Source: Macrophomina tecta (lineage: Eukaryota; Ascomycota; Dothideomycetes; Botryosphaeriales; Botryosphaeriaceae). Taken from it: a stretch of 64,000 nt of DNA. This document shows, one piece after another, positions 34,021 to 46,567 of the stretch; the first letter of the stretch is position 1, and each line of letters starts with the position of its first letter. The notes below the pieces were generated by a model. The model was given only the letters and a program-made list of their open reading frames with translations, did no database searches and was not told the origin of the DNA. Position numbers and translations under genes: made by a program. The DNA is taken from NCBI GenBank assembly GCA_024180945.1, contig JAKSGN010000013.1, forward strand, positions 248,001-312,000, read 5' to 3'.

Positions 34021-34600
34021 GGCATATCTTGGACTTGTCAGTTCGGATCGTGCTTAGTTCCCTCGCTAGCGCATCCCAATCCAGATTGTGGAGGCGCTCG
34101 CGGTTGTCGAAACCGTGCAGCTGGACGCAGGCCACGCGCTCAAAGCGGAGGAGGTTGAAGGCTCGCAAAGGAAGCAGTATTTCCCCCTTGCTTACGTCGT
34201 GCTGGCGGGGGATAAGCAGGCATGTAGCCAGCATGAAGGCATCTTCCATTGCCATGGCGGCACCGCTTCCGACGTAGGGAAGAATGGATGGGCTGCGTCA
34301 CCGATCTTGGCGACGTGGTCCTGAGGTGAGGCCATCACCGGCTGCGGATTGCGCCACATGAGCTTTTAGTCAGTGGCCGTGCCGCCTGGAGTAGCTTTGA
34401 TGAGCTCCGTCCAGAATGTGGCCCAAACTTTGACGGATGGGAGAGCATTTGCGATTGGTGCTTGCTTGGCTCAGTTCTCCTCTGCAGTGCCGTCATTCTG
34501 GGGTGAGTCAGCTCCCAAGCGTACTGGGTTTAGATATATGAATTATCGTACCTAATGAAAGTAGTTTGTTCAGTCTTCCCCCAATACACTGTGCGTTGGG
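33989..34600 (-). pseudogene. FAD-dependent monooxygenase relic (salicylate hydroxylase-like)
   Basis: Reads right to left: AKQAPIANALPSVKVWATFW, then KLMWRNPQPV, then KIGDAAHPFFPTS with the conserved GD of the second FAD-binding motif, then AMAMEDAFMLATCL and FNLLRFERVACVQ...NRERLHNLDWD, the C-terminal helices of the PHBH-fold family. Breaks: stops at 34471-34473 and 34366-34368 and a one-base shift near 34270. The part upstream of 34500 is too decayed to place, and the N-terminal FAD domain is not recognised. It ends tail to tail with the epoxide hydrolase relic. Substrate unknown. Confidence 0.75.
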
Positions 34601-34879
34601 AGCGAAGTAGACGCCCACGTGATACCTGCGCCTATCAAACTCTTTTGCAATGGTTGGATTTTCCAACGCCGGTTAGGTCGGGAAGGTGGTTCTGTAAACC
34701 GTGTAGAGCCTCGTTGATACACGCGTTTGCATTGGACAGATATGCTTGTTCTATGACTTTCATCTCTTTGGAAATTTCGAGCGAAGAGACAATGCGCGAC
34801 AAAGATGAATTTTGGAGATTGAAAGGCATTTGTCTACTTTGTTCATGTCGATTAAAGGGCGAAAATAACAGGTGATCGT

Positions 34880-35590
34880 TCGCTCACTCCCTTCTAGTAG
34901 CTATTTTCAGGCATCTAGAGTAGAAGCAGGCACACGGACACAGGTGTTCGACAATTGGACATGTCTGGGCGAGGAGGTGCTTTCGTTTTCGGAGGCAGCG
35001 AGAAATGATGGAATTTCTCACCTCTACCAACCGGAAACTCATTGTGCTATCTTTTCTTTTCTCTTTTACTATTTTGTGCAGCCGAGGCCGAGGTTTCGGA
35101 TTGCGAAAGAGTAGCTTTCCGGCTCTTGCGAGGCCCGTCTGGCTTGAAAAATGCAGTTCCGACGCCTGAGACACATCAAAATTGACCTTTGGGATATCAT
35201 CGATAGCTGAGTAGATCCGCTTAAAGTGATCCGGCATCCAACTGTCGTGCACGCTGTTGGTACATTTGTAGGCCTCCACCTGTTCTTGCTACCAATAACC
35301 GTGAAGCCAACCTTGTAGATTAGATGGCAGTAGTACTTCGTATCCTTCCAGTCGATAATAAGGTAATGCCCGTAGATACGGATATTCCTATGGTCGTGCG
35401 ATATCAAGAAGGTTAGGATCTCGGGGTCGATAGCCTCCTCGCGCTTTACTAGTCGAACTAGCTCTACCACGGCCCGTATCGCGAGTATGGTGCTGTGCGC
35501 GTTCCATCGGTCCGTGGTATCTGGATATGTCTGCGCAGCCAAGATATGTACTAGACAATTTGGAGGTGACATCAACTGGCCATATATCAA
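34880..35590 (-). pseudogene. DUF7924-like gene relic
   Basis: The first 100 or so codons (35590-35290) read YGQLMSPPNCLVHILAAQ, YPDTTDRWNAHST, ISHDHRNIRIYGHY and YYCHLIYKVGF. After a one-base shift near 35280 the sense continues AYKCTNSVHDSWMPDHFKRIYSAIDD. This pattern is what I remember of the fungal DUF7924 domain; the family name is from memory and unchecked. The start is missing and the tail has lost sense, so it is a broken copy. Function of the family is unknown to me. Confidence 0.5.
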
Positions 35591-35745
35591 TTTGTAATGA
35601 TTTTTGAATCGAGCACGGCCACGAACTCAGTAGTTTTTTTGCTGTCTGCTTAGGAAAGGTTCACTACGAAGAACTTGTTGGTTTGCATGAGGAGTATCTC
35701 AGGCTATATTGAGGACCGGCGCCCCTGAGCTTGATATTGGAACCA

Positions 35746-36817
35746 TCAGAGACATATCACCATCCTACGCTTTATTAATGGTGTCAAATTTACAGTATCC
35801 TGTTCGGTCTCCGGAGAGAGACGACCGCGAGCGCCCCGTGTTCCTTCAATCGTAGTACATCCGATAACACAGAGCACTCGTGGCAGACAAAAAAAGAGAA
35901 AATCAATACAGGACCCATGAGCTCGAAAAGATTGTCCACAATATCCCCTTGTACGTTGAATGACCCAAATTCCGCAAGGGATAATATGCATACCAGGTGA
36001 TATTCCGGCACGAGGGAGAGTGTGATCTCGCCTATTACAGACCAACCCGCAGGCCCGATTAAGAAATAGATAAGTCGTATGAATACCCCAGGGGTTCCAT
36101 GAGCAGAGGCCCAATTATCCATGAGGCGTTGCCTGGTGTGAAATGAGACCGAAAAGTCCTACTTCTCGCACAGCAGCTGACCAAGAAGATCGGAAAAGAC
36201 AAACTCTAAAAGGTCTATCTTGTTCTGCATATAAACGTAGATAGTGAAACAGACCAAACATGACTACGTCAAACGCAAACATTATCATGGCTGGTAGCAG
36301 CGAGCCCCGGGTGGGTGTTCGTCTTGATACCACTTGACGAAGCGTCCATGCCAAAAAGCTCGCTGGAATATATAACCTGGAAATAACAAAGGCGCTTGCC
36401 TCGAAAGGGTGAAGAGGTCGAGCAATCCTCAAGAGGGTGATCCTAGAGCTGATTTCTTCATACTGTAGCGCATGATATAGATTATACGGTAAACTCCAAA
36501 GACAGAAAATAGACTTTACATGATGCAGCCCGGGTCTGAGTGAATGATATGTTTACCTATGAGAACTTGAAGACTAAAGGAAAGATTACTTCGACGAAAC
36601 TGATAAAGGTAGCCTTCCAAGACTTCCAGATCTCGTGATCGTTGCGAAAGCGTGCGACATATATTCCGAGAACGGCGTCCCGGAGAGGAGCACCACGTAG
36701 CATCCAATCAGGGATATCTATCAATAGGGAGCATGCATAAATAAGCCTGGAGTGCAGACCTAGTACCTTCTCGGAGGACTGCTTCATGCTACAGAGCATG
36801 AAAGGAAGGAGATTCAA
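35746..36817 (-). pseudogene. Unassigned hydrophobic coding remnants
   Basis: Four minus-strand frames in a row (36817-36557, 36432-36115, 36122-35790, 36114-35746) contain long hydrophobic stretches, for example VFIRLIYFLIGPAGW and MIMFAFDVVMFGLFHYL. They could be scattered exons or a decayed multi-pass membrane protein. Possible donors (GTAAAC at about 36556) and acceptors exist, but I could not build one consistent model. I do not recognise the family. Confidence 0.3.
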
Positions 36818-38647
36818 GAACGCAGTCTGTCATGGTATTTCACCTTAGGCCAGGTCAACCTCAGCTTTGATCGCCTTCAGGAGCTGCGCTTACTTCATGA
36901 ACTTCGTGCATTACATTGATTGCGCCAGGTGGCACCATATTGATGGTAATATTTATACCATAGCCTTTGGCTTAAGAGTAGAGCTTGGTTTGGAAGGATT
37001 CTGCTGCGGTGGAAGGAGACGGAAGAGGAGGCAACCGTGTTATGCGCCGTACCCCCGTTTGCTTACGTGGAATTGCATACAGCCTCACTTCGAGCCTTAG
37101 AGACAAAGAGAGCCAATAAGCAGCAAATTAGGTGTGCTGTGGTGGACTGAAAATGACCTTGTCGAACATAAGGGGATGTTTGGTTTCGTAAGCGGCTATG
37201 TTCAACTGAAGAAACATGTTCTGAACATTTCCCACTTTCCTGGAGCCGAGAATGTTATCCGCCCGTTAATATGGGGGTGAGACCGCGTAAATTATTTGAC
37301 ATGTTGATTTCTCTGAGCAACTGCGGCATTCATCTGGACGTAAGACAAATCATTGGACTGACCATGTTTATCTGGACGAATACTCCAACACATCCTTGCA
37401 CGCATGCCCTCGCTGTTCCAACCCTATGGAATTCAGTCTGGAGGCAACAATCGCGACGGCCCCACCAACGCCTAGCTTCCACTTTCCCTACCTGCCCAGC
37501 ATCTAAGGGCACCTAAATCGCACCTCACATATTCTTCAACACGCCTGACCCCTTTCTTACCCCCTCCAACCAACTTCCCATCTGCAGCACGCCACTTACC
37601 GCGTAGTCTTCAAGGACCCGCCATAGTAGCAATTCATCCGAAAGCCTCCCTGCAAGCCTCGCCGTAAACATACCAGAACAAAAGTAAGCAAGCGACCCCA
37701 GCTCGGCTACGTACATACACTTGTTTGCCGAAAATATCCAAGCCCAAAGAGTCCCCCGCATATAAGCGCTGAGACTACGACCCTCGGAATCAACGCTCAC
37801 GTCAGATTGGGTCTCCCTAACCGCCTATCATGTACACGCACATTGTTCTTTGCAAGTGATTCAGTGAAACTGCCGTAGTGCCCGTTGCTGAGTCGGACCA
37901 TGACTCTGTTTAAGGCATGAGGTAGATATTTCGTTCAAAAAACGGTGCCGGCCAATACTCTCATTGACTGGGAGAGGCTGGAACACCCAAGGAACATGGC
38001 AGTCCTGGAAGCCGAAGCTAGGAGCGCTGGGACGGATGAACCAAGCCGCAGGGGAAGGCATGAGGCCTTCGGACCTTATTTTCTTTCTGAGGCAAGAGCT
38101 TGCGAGGCAGTCGCATGATGAATTTGTTAGAAGGGATCGGTAATTTCTCACAATGTAGTTGGCTTATCACACACTCACAGGTATGCATTGTCCGATTAAT
38201 TTTCGATGTGGTAACTTGATGACAGTTCGCCGTGTCGTTACGGCACGAATGGTACAATCACCCCGGTCACTCTTCAGCTTGCTGTTCTACGAGCAGATAT
38301 GACATGCAGCTGAGGTAGTTTGCATTCATGCCTTCCCGAAATGCTAAGATTCGTGCAGCTCCGAGCGGCTGATCGAGCTTTGAGTGTATACCTTCCAGCT
38401 GTTGATCACTCGTACCAGTTCTCCTGTGCGTAAGACACCCCTGGATGTCTCATTGTTACGTACCATTGCTAACATCTCCCCAGAGTGATGTCTCAGGTCT
38501 TGAAAACCCACTGATGGCCCAAAACCCGATGCTGTACGAGGATGGACAGCGGTCCTGCTGCAAAATCTAGTATATAATTTATCTTCGTCAAAAATCCTCC
38601 AACAATCTGAGAGAGACACCTTGAATATTCGAGGTAGATCAACAGCA
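36818..38647. other. No recognisable gene
   Basis: Moderate GC, not RIP-mutated. Short frames on both strands (37525-37800 -, 37861-38257 -, 38344-38619 -) have no recognisable motifs and look like random or decayed coding DNA next to the relic genes. Confidence 0.4.
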
Positions 38648-38754
38648 TCCGTTGTGGTCTAGGGGCTAGGATTTGCCGCTCTCAGTTCTCACGAGAGTTC
38701 ATCTCACTTGATACAAGTGCCGGCAAGGCCCGGGTTCGATTCCCGGCGACGGAA
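38648..38754 (+). tRNA. tRNA-Glu (CTC) with intron
   Basis: Acceptor TCCGTTG pairs with CGACGGA at 38747-38753, with discriminator A at 38754. The D-arm is GTCTAGGGGCTAGGA. The anticodon stem TGCCG/CGGCA is fully paired, and the loop starts CTCTCA, giving anticodon CTC. The T-arm is CCGGGTTCGATTCCCGG, a perfect B box. A 35-nt intron (38685-38719) lies one base 3' of the anticodon, the standard position. It sits alone between relic genes and a gene-poor stretch. Confidence 0.93.
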
Positions 38755-40225
38755 TACATCTATTTTGGTCTCGGAAAGAGCGTCAGATAACATTTTGTGG
38801 TCACGGAAAACTTTTTCAGTGGTGTGGGTTGAGGAGTTTTGATACGCATGGTCCGTGCGTCGAGGATCGGGTGGACTACGACACGCCGAGACTACGACAA
38901 CTAGTGAGAATAAGACCGAAATGGTTCGTCACTTTCGAGATCTATTTGCGAAATATTCGACCTGGCCAATCATAATAACTGTCAGCGATGCGTGTGTATG
39001 GTAGGTTCGAAGTGATCCCCCCTATAATCTTCCGAACAAGCTTCTCCTGCGCTGACGAATGAACTTTCTTGTCCTTTGGAGCCTGGACATTCTGGAGATC
39101 AGCGAATAAATGCTCGGAGTAAAAGTTCAAGGGGTTCCGGGATATCTCACATGTTATGCGTGGCCTTGTGAGCTGTTGTTGACGTATATGGCTCAAGTGT
39201 ATCAGAAAATAACCCGGGGACTCACTGAAGTATGACAATCAATCCAAGCGAGCTAAACAGAAATATATATAAGTCCACAACGACAAAATTCGACTACATA
39301 TTACCGCGTGTATCTGCCACCGAAATGGAGTTCAGAGCACGGTAATCTTCCATATGGCCACCAGCGCAGTGAAAGCCTTTGTTATTTCCATTCACCAAAA
39401 GTAACCTGTCACAAAGCCATAGTACCCGTTACAACGCGCAATGCGTAACTCGGCAAAGCCACCTATCTCTTTTTTCTTCCCAGTCCCAACGTCTTGCTCT
39501 CAATTTCTTTTGCCCGCCCGCGTGACACAATCCATTATACCCGTCGCCCTTTTCTTTTTCCACTCGGCGCGCTAAAGCTCCCTGCTTGTCCCACCTCTTC
39601 GGGACCTCTGAAACAATGCGCTTGTTCATTCACCCGGTGCGTTGCACTGACTCACCTGCGAGTGATAATCCGTGCATGCGCGGAGGGCAAGTCTGACGTG
39701 AGCGCGGGTGCGGAGGATCGTATTTTTTGGCATGCTCAGTGCGGGGGATTTTCTTTGGGTGGGCGTTTTTCCGGCAAACAAGTGCATGCACGTAGCCAGA
39801 CCGGCAATGGTTGCTTACTTTTGCTGTTGGCATGATCGCGGCGAGGCTTGCAGTGAGGCTTGCAGGTGAATGGGCTGAGGAGCAGAAACGCGCCAACGAT
39901 CACGTGTATACCACTCAGCCGACATTCGAAAAGCGGAGAAGCGAACGTGAGTCGACTTTCTTAGGCTAACGGGTTATTTTCGCTAGTCATGCTCGTCACC
40001 CTAAGATCTGCGGCGAGCGGAAGATTGTCAGGAAGGTCAGCACGTGATGTAAGACCTATTCCTGTTGCCAAATCCCGCCACCGCCGGATTTCGGACTTCG
40101 GACGAGCTGACAATTCGCCGCCATTCCGCCTCTCATTCCCCGGGAGAACATGAAAGCGCGTCACAGCAGCCGCTACAGCGGAATTGTGCACTATCTCAGC
40201 CAATCTGTGGAAGAGACGGCGCGAC
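38755..40225. promoter_or_regulatory. No gene recognised; right end is upstream region of the Zn2Cys6 gene
   Basis: Frames of 66-113 codons on both strands have no recognisable domain. The last few hundred bases before 40226 should contain the promoter of the transcription factor gene. No specific site was identified. Confidence 0.4.
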
Positions 40226-42152
40226 ATGAGCAGCACCGAAATCCGGAAAACGCCTGCTCCGTACGGTCAGTCCTGCGCTAACTGCGTACGGGCAAAGTGC
40301 CGGTGTATTCTGCGCGAGGGTGGAACATGTGAACGGTGGGTTGGGGCGCCAAAGGTGAAGAGAAGTTTACGCCGAGCGTACTGACTCAACTCACAGATGC
40401 CATCGCCTCTTAAAAGAATGCACTCCCTCAACATCCGTCCGTCAACGAGGTGCAAAGAGAAGCACAGCAGCGAAACGATCCCAATTGGAATCCAAGCTCG
40501 ATGACCTGGTCTCCCTGCTAAGAACACAAAATGTCAACCAAAGTATAGCGTCGATCCCTCCAAACAACTCAGCCTCAACTTCAAGCTCCAACGGTTGCAC
40601 CACTTCAGATGCTCCTCTCCATAAACCGCCCAGCTCCTCGCAGTCGTCTCGGCCCTCCGTCCACAACCCTATCATAGGCCCTCCATTTCTCAGCATTTCC
40701 TCGTCTGCACTGTCAACTGATACGTCCACCACGCTTACCGACCAAGATCTCTATGAATTTCGTACAGATCACCTGAGATGCTTGCCCTTTATCAAACTCA
40801 CGGAGGCAACAACAGCAGCACAATTACGGTTAGCGAAGCCAATGACCTGTCTTGCAATTCAAACAATATGCTGCAAGTCTCATCTGCGCCAGAACGAGTT
40901 GAGCAGGCTGACCCGGAAGACGCTGGCGGAGAGAATCCTGGTTGAGGGGGAGCGCAGTCTGGATCTACTTTTGGGCGTTTTGGTCCTGATAGCGTGGTGA
41001 GCCCCCGTCCCCAAAAGCAGCAATTCGCATTCCCGGTATCGACGGGCTGACGATATAGCCAGGTCGGTGTACAGCACGCATGGGAAGGCGTATCTGGTGT
41101 CCATGTCCGGCCTGGCGAGATCGCTGATCAGTGACCTGAGACTCGATAACCCGCCATATTCGGCCGGATGCCCCTCCACTGGGCCAATCGTCGAAGACAA
41201 GCCCCCACGGACCAATGAGGAGCGGCGTGCGTTGCTGGCTTGCTTCGCGCTCAGCGCTATTGTTTGCCTGACGATCAAACACGACCCCATGCGCTGGTCC
41301 GCACAGGTCGAGGAGGCCTGCCATCGCCTCATTGTGGATGCAGAAACCGAGGGAGATAAGGTCCTGGCCTATGCCGCGAGGATAGCACGGCTTTGTGTCA
41401 ATGCCGCTGGCATAAGCCGACGAGCAGCTGAAGAGCCCGTATTTGGAAGACACGCGATACTCCAGGTTGGCTCGTTGAAAGCAGCCTTGGAACAATTGAA
41501 GAGTGAGCTTCCAAGTGACGTGTCTGAGCATAGTGCGGTTGTTGCGTATTTGTACAGTGCCGAGGCGGGCATCTATGAGCTGGCACTGTACCATCACTCA
41601 GCCTCTCTGCCAATCTCCACCCACAGCCCGTCGTCGTCCAACCCGGAATTGGAATCGAGGCGTGTAGCCTACCTCACTACCCTTCTCCTGGTCTGCCAAT
41701 CCTGCATCGAGTTTTTCCTGGCATCCGACGTAACCTACTGCATGACGTCCAGCATGCTCGCCTTCTCCTACTGTATCAAGATCGCCTACAAGCTCCAAAT
41801 ACTGAAGATACCTGGATGGGATGCAGCTATTGTCAGGTCAGTAGTCGACCCGGTGCGGTGCTTGGAGAGAGCTGCTCAGGCGGCAGAAGCAGGCAATGAG
41901 GTGCTGAAGGCGAGAACAGGCGAGGATAGCGTGTTTAAGAATGCAGCGGAGCATCTGTGGAAGTCGGCGCCGCTGTGGAGGGTCAATTTTGACGCGGAGC
42001 AAGCAGCTGGGATGGAGGGAAATGTCGGGATGCACAGTGGAGCGGCGGAACCCGTCAGTTTCAGCGGCGGTGGCGGCGAGCTGAACGGGAGTTTGATCGA
42101 TACGGAAATCGCAAGTGATTTTTGGTTATCGGGAACATTTAATTTCTATTAG
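40226..42152 (+). CDS. Zn2Cys6 (fungal binuclear cluster) transcription factor
   Basis: Nuclear DNA-binding regulator. Three exons: 40226-40335, 40397-40996 and 41063-42152, giving 599 aa. The zinc cluster CANCVRAKCRC...CERCHRLLKEC is assembled across intron 1 (61 nt; the Arg codon between CE and CH is split) at residues about 17-43. A basic stretch with KRSTAAKRS follows, then a Ser-rich linker and a fungal-specific middle-homology region (about 190-500) with DLYEFRTDHLRCLPF and LARSLISDLRL. Intron 2 (66 nt) splits the Trp codon of IAW. The ATG at 40226 is the first real ATG; upstream codons in the frame start from TTG. It is convergent with the MFS gene, 268 bp apart. Target genes are unknown; regulation of the exporter is only a guess. 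Confidence 0.9.
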
Positions 42153-42420
42153 AGTGGAGAAGTTCCAGCTATATGAGTTTGAGTCGGGAAGGTAGTCGTA
42201 TAGATTGTCCACCGCATCCACGCGGCTGCATGTTACACTCGGATCACCATGCAAATTCTATCGAAATTCATCAAGCTAGGCCAGTGTGCCGGGCATTTGT
42301 GGCCCAAAGAAAACGCCGACTGCGAAGAGAGTCACACTCGCAAACGCGAGCGAATGCAACACGGGAAAGGAGCCAAGCCTTTCAAGTCTCTTCTGTTTTT
42401 GCAAGCTCAGCAGCATTTTC

Positions 42421-44379
42421 TTACTCCTCTTCCTTCCCCTCCTCCCCCGTCTTCTTCTTCCCAACTCTCCTCCAGCCCATGCCCAAACTCGCCGCCGCCC
42501 CGCATGCCGCGAGGCCAATCAGGAAATAAAACACATTGCGCAAACTCTCGCTGTACGCCCGCAATACGCCATCCACTTCATCTGAACGGTTCGCAGGCAC
42601 GAGCGCTCGCACGGCGTCGGCGCTAGAACCTGCGTTGAGGGCCGCCTGCGGGGACACCGAAGGCGCGTAACGCGGGATAGTGGAGGTCAGGGTTTGAGTG
42701 AATATCGTGTTGCTGATCACACTGGCGACGGAGCTCGCGAGATTCTGGAAGAAGATGAGGGCGGCCATGCCTATAGGAATTTTGGAGGACGGGATGGCGT
42801 TTTGGACTGCTATGAGGGCCTATTGAAGGGGGCGTCAGTGATGCGGCGGCGGCGGAATGGTAGGTGAATTAGGTGAGCGATTGAAAGGATGACCTGGGAG
42901 GAGACGTACCATCTGCATGCCGGCACCCCTTCCCACGCCCAACACGATCTGGTATCCGATCCATGTTGCAGTGCTTGTTTGTGCGTCAAAGGTGGATACG
43001 AGGCCGTTGCCAATCGCTGTGACGATGCCGGAGAATAGCGCAAAGGGAAGGTAATATCCCACCCTGCTCGTGCCGGCTCCAGTGATTATAACAGAGATAA
43101 GTTGGCTGATGATCGAAGGGAGGAGATCGATACCGCTCATTGTTGGCTTTTCACCCATGACGGCTTGAAAGTACGTCGGCAACCAATTCGCCGCGATGGA
43201 GAGGCAGCAGATTATGCAAGCCCCGAACACACAGCTAGCCCACACAATGCGCTGGCGGAGAAGAGGACCTGGAAGCATCGCCTTGTCGCCTTGCTTATAT
43301 TCCCAAGCAAAAAAGATCAGAGCGGCAACGCCGGCGCCGACGAAGAGACCAACGATCGTAGCGCTAGACCATGCGTATGTACGGCCGGCCCCGAACTGCA
43401 ATGCGAGGAGAAACATGAGAGAGCAGGGAATAAATATCGCAAATCCAATAAGATCGAACTCTGGAATGATCTTGCGAATCAGTGCGAGCGAGAACGGTTC
43501 CTTCTTCGTCAGCTCCGGGATGTCAATGCAAAACAGAAGCATTGCTGCAGTTCCGCCGGCTGGAAGGTTGAGATAGAAACCTACTCACACGCCATATTAG
43601 CGAAATTGAATCTTCACGAAGAGGAGTAAGGATTCAGGGCAGAGCCACAGGGAAGGATGGCCAAGGACCAGCGTAGAGAACGGCCAGAGGACAGAAAATA
43701 CATACACCATCGCCAAGTCACATGTTCCGTGAGGGCACCTCCTATGATCGGTGCAACTACTATGCCCATTTGGGCGACACCAAGAAGTATACCGGTGTAA
43801 ACTGTCGGAGAGGTCAGTGACAGTTCACAGCCATTCATTATCCCTCAGGGACCTTGAAGTTCCAAAGCACATACGAGGTCTCTTGACCAACGGCACAGCA
43901 CCGCTTATGATGGTCATTCCCCCATTTACGATGCCCGCCGAGCCCAATCCAGCAATCGCTCGTCCACCGATGAACAGCGGTGAGGAGTTGGCGACGCCAC
44001 AGATGAGAGAACCCAATTCAAAGAGTGCGCAATACGCAAGAAACGTGTACTTGTTGTTGAAGTACGTGTACAGTTTCCCGGACATGGGTTGCAGCGTGGC
44101 ACTGGCGAGTTGATAGGCGCCAATATACCAGCCGGCATCAGAAAGCGCGTTGAACTCGGTAGTAATTTCCGGGATGGCGGTACCGAGAATGGCGAGATCA
44201 AGGAGCACAAGGAATACTACGAGGGTGAGGCTGCCAAGGACTATGAACAGCCCAAGGCCGGTCACGTATTCTCTGTCGTCGGACTCGGATGCCTTGGCCT
44301 TGGTAGTGCCATCCAGTGCAGCCGTTTGAGCGGCTTTCTCCGTCTCCGCGGTGGGTGCCGTGGTGTTGGTCTCCTTCAT
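42421..44379 (-). CDS. MFS drug/toxin efflux transporter (DHA2, 14-TM type)
   Basis: Proton-coupled exporter of the plasma membrane. Four exons: 44379-43875, 43801-43706, 43580-42910 and 42819-42421, giving 556 aa. A hydrophilic N-tail of about 40 residues leads to TM1 (LFIVLGSLTLVVFLVLLDLAILGTAIP, which contains the LDLAILGTAIP motif of DHA2 pumps). Then come WYIGAYQLASAT, GRAIAGLGSAGI, the KRP loop, GVAQMGIVVAPIIGGAL (motif C, antiporter type), TWRWCFYLNLPAGG and further TM segments. Intron phases agree and all sites are GT-AG. This family exports polyketides, peptides and fungicides; the substrate cannot be read from sequence. It ends 268 bp from the transcription factor, tail to tail. Confidence 0.92.
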
Positions 44380-46567
44380 GGGGCGAGTAGAGTTAGGGAA
44401 GCTGGGGTCAAGAATGTAGAACAGGATGCACGGGCAGAGGAAAGGGACGATTCAAAGAGATGAAATTCTCGGTATGCCTGACCATTATATTGAAGAGCGG
44501 ACTTTGCAGCCTAATCGATTTGTTGTATAGCCCCCGGAGTTGACGAAACATTCCCCGAAATCCGTTCCAATCCACGCTAAAAAGTGGTCACGATGCTCAC
44601 CTGCTTCTCCCCGCCCAAAACGGATTTCGCGGATTTCGCTAAGAATCCGATCGGGTTTTGCGACGGTTTCCTGTGTCAGCGAAAGGAATGCATAATAGGG
44701 TGCATCTCTTCCACGATTTTCCACGTTAGCCAGTTGGCAGGGACTTCTTGTTCCGTGCAACGAGCCCTTTGAGGCTGGTGGCGGCCCGGTGATTTGTATT
44801 ACCAGTTGCTGCCTCTAGAGGTCCAGGAGAACATGGCGGCTCTTTCGCTTCTCGCTTCTTCATCCTGGATGCCCGCTGCAAACATCGTGGTCAAATCGGC
44901 CATCTCAAGGGGTAAGTGACAGGTCATAATATGACGCGATCCATGAGGGATCGCCGCTTATCAAACCCAGAACAACGGACGGGATTCAGATATATGCAGG
45001 GTTCAGCATAGTCGCTGTGGCCCAACAGCATGAAGACCCTGTCAGGTCCTCGCTGCGTTGGCAACAAGACGCAGGCATGCCGAGATGACGGTACATCACA
45101 GAAGTATGTGGCCGAAAGAGTAGGGAGCTTGATATTCCTATGGAGAGGGAAAGCACCGGGTTGGAAGAGACAAGTCGTAAGCGGAACGAGAGCTGTGTGA
45201 CGGAGCAGGGCAGCAGACGGCGAGACGGTGTGACGGCGGTGCAGTGATGATTGGCACGATGTCGAGGACAGCGCCCCCGGTGCATGGGAAGATGCAGCGA
45301 GCAAGGCGTGGTCGCCCACGGCCATGGAACGACTAGCGGACGCCGTTCTGTAAGGCTGGCAACGCGTCAGTCAGATCAGCACGCAGGCGATTGATCGCGG
45401 AAGATGATAGGCGGATAGGCAGCGGGCGCCGCACTGAGATGGAGGCGTAGCTGCGGCAGCAGCCGCTGAATCACAACGGACATGCACGGGGTGGAGCGGT
45501 GGCGGGCGGCGTGCCCGAAAGAGCGGGATCACCAGTCCAGCTGCCGGAAAGGAGGAGATTGAGGCGTTCCCGGCGCCGTTGTCGAGGCCGTTGGGCGCGG
45601 CCGGAGTCGCCACGAAAACGCGGCCGGGAGTTGCTTTTCTCGCGTGGTGTCGCGCATCGCACGGCAGGCTGCAGCATGACAAATGACGTTGAGGGCGACG
45701 AAAACGCCGTTGCAATAAGCTCGGTCCCGAGAGGCCAGTTGTAGAGGCGCCGCAACGTTACACGGCGTGTGCCGGCGAAAGCGCTTGCAGCTGCACGACA
45801 GGCAGAAGGGAATGCATGTCACCACTGGCCACGGGCTGCAAGGTACCCGGCTCCGACCCGTCGAGCGCGCGCTGCTTTTCCGGGAGCCCTCTGCAGCAGG
45901 CGACAGGTCACACACGGATGCCATGCGAAAGGCCCAACGCACGCAATCCGCGCCCAGCCCGCGCCCATGCCCATGCCCGTCAGAGTGCAGCCTGCAGCAG
46001 AAGCAATTCCACGCGCAGCAACATTCGAGCACCTGACTTGCCCGCGGCGCGTTGAGCTCCCGCTGAGGCCATGCTGCACCATTCGTCGCTGCTGGCACCG
46101 CCCCAGCCACGAACCAGCACTATAGCTGGAGAAGTTCGTGCCTTCGCTCATCCGGACGTCAGGCGCGGTGGTTATCTTTGCGATAAGGCTGGTGTTGTGC
46201 CGTTGGCGAGGAGTCGTCTGGACCACGGACCGCGTTGCCGGCAGCGGCAGGATAGCCGGCAGAAGAGGAGGACGACGACGACGACGAACGACGACGGACG
46301 ACGGGACGACGGACGACGGGACGACGGACGACGGGACGAGAGCGGGGTAGGCAGCTGTCGCGTTTGGCTGCGCGCAAGGACAGTGTATCGTGGTGCGGTC
46401 GGCGGTGCGAGCTCCGGGCGGGAAAGCTGTCGGCCTCAGAATGATATCACCGCCTCCCCCGCCGTGCGAGTCAGGCCGCTCCCCATCCCACCTTGAGCCG
46501 CAATCCCTCAATCATATCCTCCATCTTCCTCCAATTGACTTCGCAGATTCCCTCCACGTCTCTCACC
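44380..46567. promoter_or_regulatory. Divergent upstream regions of MFS and SMP-30 genes; no gene seen
   Basis: 2.2 kb between the divergent starts at 44379 and 46568. Overlapping frames up to 230 codons on both strands between 45370 and 46510 are GC-rich artefacts: their peptides are biased in Arg, Pro, Ala and Cys and lack domains. Includes the 15-bp minisatellite at 46291-46335. Confidence 0.4.
46291..46335. repeat. 15-bp minisatellite, three perfect units
   Basis: Unit ACGACGGACGACGGG repeated three times without change and preceded by an irregular GAC-rich run from 46270. It lies upstream of the SMP-30-like gene. Confidence 0.9.

Noticed and set aside
45529..46511. Minus frames of 193 and 230 codons upstream of the SMP-30-like gene
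   Set aside because: Biased in Arg, Cys and Pro. The repeated VVRRP segment is simply the translated 15-bp minisatellite. No domain.
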